Source: Streptomyces albus subsp. chlorinus (GTDB lineage: Bacteria; Actinomycetota; Actinomycetes; Streptomycetales; Streptomycetaceae). From it: a stretch of 35,798 nt of DNA. Of this stretch, positions 32,299-35,798 are shown piece after piece (within the stretch, counting starts at the first letter, position 1; each line of letters begins with the position of its first letter). Both the position numbers and the translations under genes were made by a program. Below the pieces are notes generated by a model. It did no database searches and was not told the DNA's origin. It worked only from the letters and a program-made list of their open reading frames with translations. The stretch is from positions 1,170,135 through 1,205,932 of the forward strand of contig NZ_VJOK01000001.1 in the NCBI RefSeq assembly GCF_013302895.1, in the 5' to 3' direction.

Positions 32299-33660
32299 TC
32301 ACATCCCGGCGATCAGCTTCTCCACGCGCTCATCCACCGAACGGAACGGGTCCTTGCACAGCACGGTGCGCTGCGCCTGGTCGTTCAGCTTCAGATGCAC
32401 CCAGTCCACCGTGAAGTCGCGGCGCTGCTCCTGGGCCCTGCGGATGAAGTCGCCGCGCAGCCGGGCCCGCGTCGTCTGCGGCGGCACCGACTTGCCCTCG
32501 AAGATCTTGACGTCGTTGCAGATGCGCGCCGCCCTGCCGCTGCGCTCCAGCAGGTAGTACAGCCCACGGCGGCGGTGGATGTCGTGGTAGGCGAGGTCTA
32601 TCTGCGCGATCCTCGGGTGCGACATCGTGATGTTGTGCTTGTTCCGGTAGCGCTCGATGAGCTGGTACTTCATCACCCAGTCGATCTCGGTGTTGATCTT
32701 GTCCAGCTCCTGGTTGCGGACCGCCTCCAGCGCCCGCCCCCACAGCTCCAGCACCTGCTCGACCCGGCCGGTGCGGATGCCGCGCCGGTCGCAGAAGTCC
32801 AGCGCCTTGTCGAAGTACTCCTGCTGCACCTCCAGCGCCGAGGCCTCCCGGCCGCTGGCCAGGCGCACCTTCCGCTGGCCGGTGATGTCGTGGCTGACCT
32901 CGCGGATGGCCCGGATCGGGTTCTCCAGGGTCAGGTCCCGCATCACGGTGCCGGCCTCGATCATGCGCAGCACCAGGTCGGTGGCGCCGACCTTGAGGAG
33001 CATCGTCGTCTCGGACATGTTCGAGTCGCCGACGATGACGTGGAGCCTGCGGTAGCGCTCCGCGTCCGCGTGCGGCTCGTCACGCGTGTTGATGATGGGG
33101 CGGGAGCGGGTCGTGGCGGAGCTGACGCCCTCCCAGATGTGCTCGGCGCGCTGGCTGACGCAGTAGACGGCGCCCCGCGGGGTCTGGAGCACCTTGCCCG
33201 CGCCGCACACCAGCTGCCGCGTCACCAGGAAGGGGATGAGCACGTCCGCGAGCCGCGAGAACTCCCCGTGCCGGGCCACCAGATAGTTCTCGTGGCAGCC
33301 GTAGGAGTTGCCCGCCGAGTCGGTGTTGTTCTTGAAGAGATAGACGTCGCCCGCGATCCCCTCCTCGTGCAGGCGGCGTTCGGCGTCGACGAGCAGTCCT
33401 TCGAGGATGCGCTCACCCGACTTGTCGTGGGTGACCAGTTCGGTCACGCTGTCGCACTCGGGTGTCGCGTACTCCGGGTGCGAGCCCACGTCCAGATAGA
33501 GCCGCGCGCCGTTCCGCAGAAACACGTTGCTGCTGCGGCCCCATGACACCACACGGCGGAAGAGGTACCGCGCCACCTCGTCGGGGGACAGCCGCCGCTG
33601 GCCCCGGAACGTACATGTGACGCCGTACTCGTTCTCCAGCCCGAAGATTCGGCGGTCCAT
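32299..33660 (-). CDS. pafA: Pup-protein ligase PafA
   Basis: 453 residues, nearly colinear with mycobacterial PafA from [18 protein letters not shown] to [18 protein letters not shown]. The catalytic Glu (E9 in GLENEYG) and Asp57 ([16 protein letters not shown]) are present, as are [18 protein letters not shown] and the C-terminal [25 protein letters not shown]. PafA activates the C-terminal glutamate of Pup with ATP and attaches it to lysines of target proteins for proteasomal or other fates. No Shine-Dalgarno is visible and a TAATGT -10-like element ends 6 bases before the ATG, which suggests a leaderless message. pup and the proteasome genes are not in the window. Confidence 0.98.
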   Translation of the reverse strand: MDRRIFGLENEYGVTCTFRGQRRLSPDEVARYLFRRVVSWGRSSNVFLRNGARLYLDVGSHPEYATPECDSVTELVTHDKSGERILEGLLVDAERRLHEEGIAGDVYLFKNNTDSAGNSYGCHENYLVARHGEFSRLADVLIPFLVTRQLVCGAGKVLQTPRGAVYCVSQRAEHIWEGVSSATTRSRPIINTRDEPHADAERYRRLHVIVGDSNMSETTMLLKVGATDLVLRMIEAGTVMRDLTLENPIRAIREVSHDITGQRKVRLASGREASALEVQQEYFDKALDFCDRRGIRTGRVEQVLELWGRALEAVRNQELDKINTEIDWVMKYQLIERYRNKHNITMSHPRIAQIDLAYHDIHRRRGLYYLLERSGRAARICNDVKIFEGKSVPPQTTRARLRGDFIRRAQEQRRDFTVDWVHLKLNDQAQRTVLCKDPFRSVDERVEKLIAGM

Positions 33661-33666
33661 GACTGA

Positions 33667-33672
33667 ACATTA
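33667..33672 (-). promoter_or_regulatory. Candidate -10 element of a leaderless pafA transcript
   Basis: TAATGT on the minus strand, 6 bases upstream of the pafA ATG, fits the TANNNT consensus. A transcript starting 6-8 bases further on would begin at or next to the ATG. The -35 candidate (TTTCAG, 16 bases away) is poor. Confidence 0.45.
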
Positions 33673-33719
33673 CGCCTGCCGGGACGATCTGAAACCGGGT
33701 TCCGTCCTGCTCGTTCCCC

Positions 33720-34964
33720 TCAGCGCTCCTCGGCCTCCGCACACGGCAGCGGCACCGGCGTGGTGGCCACCACGCCGCGGCCCGCCTCCGCCGGCGGCCT
33801 CAGGACCCGCCGGGCGGCCAGCATGACCAGCAGCGCGGCCACTCCGCCCCCGCCCGCGACCGCGAAGCCCGCTTCCGTGCCGCCCCGCTCGATGACCGTG
33901 CCCACCGCCGCCGTACCGGCCGCCGCCCCCACCCCGAACGTGGTGACCAGCCAGGAGAACGCCTCCGTCACCGTCCCGGTTGGGGCGTGGCGGTCCACCA
34001 CGACGAACGCGCACGCCAGCGACGGCGCCAAGAAGAGCCCCGAGAGGGCGCCCAGCAGCACCATCGACGGCACACCCGGCACCAGGGCGAGGGGCAGGTT
34101 GCCCACCGCGTACAGGCCCACCAGGACCCGCAGCCGCCCCTCGTGGCTGCCGGGCCAGCCGCGCGCCCCGTAGGCGACCCCGCCCACCAGGGCCCCCGCG
34201 CCCTGGGCCGCCAGCAGATAGGTGGAGATCAGGGAGTCCCCGTGGCCGTCGGCGTAGGAGACGGCGGCCAGCGCGAAGGTGCCCAGGCCGAGCCCGACGA
34301 AGAAGAAGGCCGCCAGCAGCACCTTCAGGCCCGGCGAGCGCAGCGCGCCCAGCCAGTGCGGCTTGCGGGGTGCGGAGCGCCAGCGGCGCGACGGCGGCGA
34401 GACGACCACGGACAGGGCGCCCAGCGCCCCCAGCACGTTGACGACGAGCAGCGCCGCCGCCTCGCTCCACCCGGCGACCAGCAGGGTGACCACCAGCGGT
34501 CCGGCCGCGAACAGCACCTCCTGCGCGACGGCGTCCAGCGCGTAGGCCGTGTGCACCTGCTCCTCGCGGCGCAGCACATCGGGCCACAGCGCGCGCAAAC
34601 CGCCCTCCAGCGGCGGCGTGAACAGCCCGAAGACCAGCACGCAGAGGTAGGCCGCCGGCAGGGAGGCGAGCCCCGTGAGCGCCAGTGCGGCGGCGCCCAG
34701 CGCGGAGACCAGCGCGGCCGGCAGCATCACCCGCGGCTGCCCGTACAGGTCCACCAGGCGGCCGAGCATCGGCTGTCCGAGCGCGGTGGCGAGCCCGTAG
34801 ACCGCCGAGAGCGCGCCGGCCAGCGCCATGCTGCCGCCCTCCGCGCGGATGAACAGCGCGATGGCGAGCGGTCCCGTGGCGTTCGGCAGCCTGCCCACCA
34901 GCGTTCCCGCCAGCAGGCGCACCGCGTGCCTGGCCCGTAGCAGTTCGACGTACCCCGTCGCCAT
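33720..34964 (-). CDS. Major facilitator superfamily transporter
   Basis: 414 residues with about 12 membrane helices in two halves separated by a basic loop (SPPSRRWRSAPRKPHW, about 185-200). The loop between helices 2 and 3 (GQPMLGRLVDLYGQPR) is the MFS motif A region, and VGRLPNATGPLAIALF opens helix 1. No substrate can be named; this kind is often annotated as a drug or sugar efflux carrier. AGGAG lies 7 bases before the ATG at 34964. It is divergent from the LacI-family gene, its likely regulator, and sits 59 bases upstream of pafA on the same strand. Confidence 0.88.
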   Translation of the reverse strand: MATGYVELLRARHAVRLLAGTLVGRLPNATGPLAIALFIRAEGGSMALAGALSAVYGLATALGQPMLGRLVDLYGQPRVMLPAALVSALGAAALALTGLASLPAAYLCVLVFGLFTPPLEGGLRALWPDVLRREEQVHTAYALDAVAQEVLFAAGPLVVTLLVAGWSEAAALLVVNVLGALGALSVVVSPPSRRWRSAPRKPHWLGALRSPGLKVLLAAFFFVGLGLGTFALAAVSYADGHGDSLISTYLLAAQGAGALVGGVAYGARGWPGSHEGRLRVLVGLYAVGNLPLALVPGVPSMVLLGALSGLFLAPSLACAFVVVDRHAPTGTVTEAFSWLVTTFGVGAAAGTAAVGTVIERGGTEAGFAVAGGGGVAALLVMLAARRVLRPPAEAGRGVVATTPVPLPCAEAEER

Positions 34965-34988
34965 CCGGCCACTCCTCAGCGATGGTTT

Positions 34989-35014
34989 TACGTATAACGG
35001 CGTCGTCATACGTA
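34989..35014. promoter_or_regulatory. Candidate operator between divergent MFS and LacI genes
   Basis: Inverted arms TACGTAT (34989-34995) and ATACGTA (35008-35014) with 12 bases between them lie in the 83-base divergent spacer. A TATAAC -10-like sequence overlaps the left arm on the plus strand. The layout suits autoregulation plus control of the transporter. Confidence 0.45.
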
Positions 35015-35047
35015 CCATGCCCACGAGCCGGGGTGAAGGAGTATGTC

Positions 35048-35797
35048 GTGCCGGAAAAATCCGGGCCGGAAGGCACAGCGCGGGACGGCGGGCGCTCCGG
35101 CCGTCCCCGGCCCACCGGGCACGACGTGGCGAGCGCCGCCGGCGTCTCCCAGGCCACCGTCTCCCTCGTCCTGGGCGGCAAGTGGGAGGGCAGGGTCTCC
35201 GCGCGCACCGCCGAGGCCGTACGCGCCGCCGCCCGCGCGCTCGGCTACCGGCCCAACCTCGCCGCGCGCACCCTGCGCCTCGGACGCACCCGCACCGCGC
35301 TGCTCGTCGTCCCCGCGCTCACCGGCGACTTCTTCGCCGCCGTCCACCGGGGCGCCGCCGAGGTCGCCACCGCCCACGACTTCGGGCTCCTCCTCTACCC
35401 CTCCCCCGAGGGGATCGGCACCGCCCCCGACCCCTTCGCCTCCGCCCGCACGGCCCTCGACGGCGTCATCGCCTCCTCCATGGCGCCCGAGGCCCTCGCC
35501 GCGCTGCGCGGCGAGGGCGAGGGCCTGCCCCTGGTGATGCTCGACAGCGACGAGGGGGCCTGCGACGCCACCGTGAACGTGGACATCGCCGACGGCATGC
35601 GCCAGGTGGCCGTCCACCTGCGGGAGATGGGCCACCGCCGCGTCGCCCACATCGCCGCGGCCGTGGACTCCTGGACCTTCGCCGTCCGCGGACGCGCCCT
35701 GCGCGAGACGCTGCGCGCGGGCGGGGGCGAAGTGGTGACGGCCGAGCGGGCCCCGCTCGGCGTGGCCGGGGCCTGGAGGCGGCGACGCGGGCCCTGA
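35048..35797 (+). CDS. LacI-family transcriptional regulator, 3' end frameshifted at the window edge
   Basis: A GTG start with AAGGAG 6 bases upstream opens a LacI protein: helix-turn-helix GHDVASAAGVSQATVSLVLGG (about 24-44), hinge (YRPNLAARTLRLGRT) and the first periplasmic-binding-like lobe to about residue 240. The frame then ends early as GVAGAWRRRRGP followed by a stop, 249 residues against about 340 for the family. Adding one G to the GGGG at 35768-35771 restores a normal continuation (VAGGLEAATRAL). So this is either a one-base error in the sequence or a real frameshift; the rest of the gene lies outside the window. Confidence 0.8.
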   Translation: MPEKSGPEGTARDGGRSGRPRPTGHDVASAAGVSQATVSLVLGGKWEGRVSARTAEAVRAAARALGYRPNLAARTLRLGRTRTALLVVPALTGDFFAAVHRGAAEVATAHDFGLLLYPSPEGIGTAPDPFASARTALDGVIASSMAPEALAALRGEGEGLPLVMLDSDEGACDATVNVDIADGMRQVAVHLREMGHRRVAHIAAAVDSWTFAVRGRALRETLRAGGGEVVTAERAPLGVAGAWRRRRGP

Positions 35798-35798
35798 C

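Overview
The window is very GC-rich (roughly 70-75 %), uses GTG and TTG starts freely, and carries pafA, pafB/pafC, tatA/tatC, two FKBP genes, a HelY/Ski2-like helicase, an F420-dependent oxidoreductase and a DmdR/IdeR-type iron box. Together these point to a Streptomyces or close relative, and the gene order resembles the S. coelicolor SCO1610-SCO1642 neighbourhood as I remember it. No insertion sequence, prophage, CRISPR array or rRNA was seen. Thirty-one protein genes are supported. The first runs off the left edge and the last is cut or frameshifted at the right edge.

Left part (1-10.3 kb): a PLP amino-acid deaminase/aldolase, a secreted HAD phosphatase, and a divergent catabolic cluster around a GntR/FadR regulator. 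One arm (minus strand) has a glutamine-synthetase-like ligase, an aldehyde dehydrogenase and an SDR. The other arm (plus strand) has the regulator, an APC permease and a class-I-amidotransferase gamma-glutamyl hydrolase. This is a Puu-like gamma-glutamylation pathway without the flavin oxidase PuuB. With an SDR in that position, it reads best as ethanolamine utilisation via gamma-glutamylethanolamide, ending in glutate plus glycine (that is, glutamate and glycine).

Middle (10.2-23.4 kb): a LysR regulator divergent from a TDT-family exporter; an orphan BtuF-like binding protein without a signal peptide; an F420-dependent enzyme; a Ro60 (TROVE-vWA) gene preceded by two tandem structured RNA elements, one with tRNA-like D and T arms (candidate bacterial Y RNAs); a glycine-betaine ABC transporter whose permease is fused to two consecutive substrate-binding domains; a stand-alone 5'-3' exonuclease; an iron-box-controlled siderophore-interacting protein; and a secreted PLC-like phosphodiesterase.

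Right part (23.6-35.8 kb): a minus-strand block consisting of pafA, an FKBP lipoprotein, a small FKBP, pafB-pafC, a small membrane protein, tatA, tatC and the helicase. This is the conserved actinobacterial Pup-ligase / PafBC DNA-damage-regulator / Tat neighbourhood. It is followed by an MFS transporter divergent from a LacI-family regulator that is interrupted by an apparent one-base frameshift at the window edge. The Pup and proteasome genes usually near pafA are not inside the window.

The most unusual item is the pair of Ro60-associated RNA elements at 15875-16049. The two copies differ at paired positions in ways that keep the stems intact, including one two-sided compensatory change.
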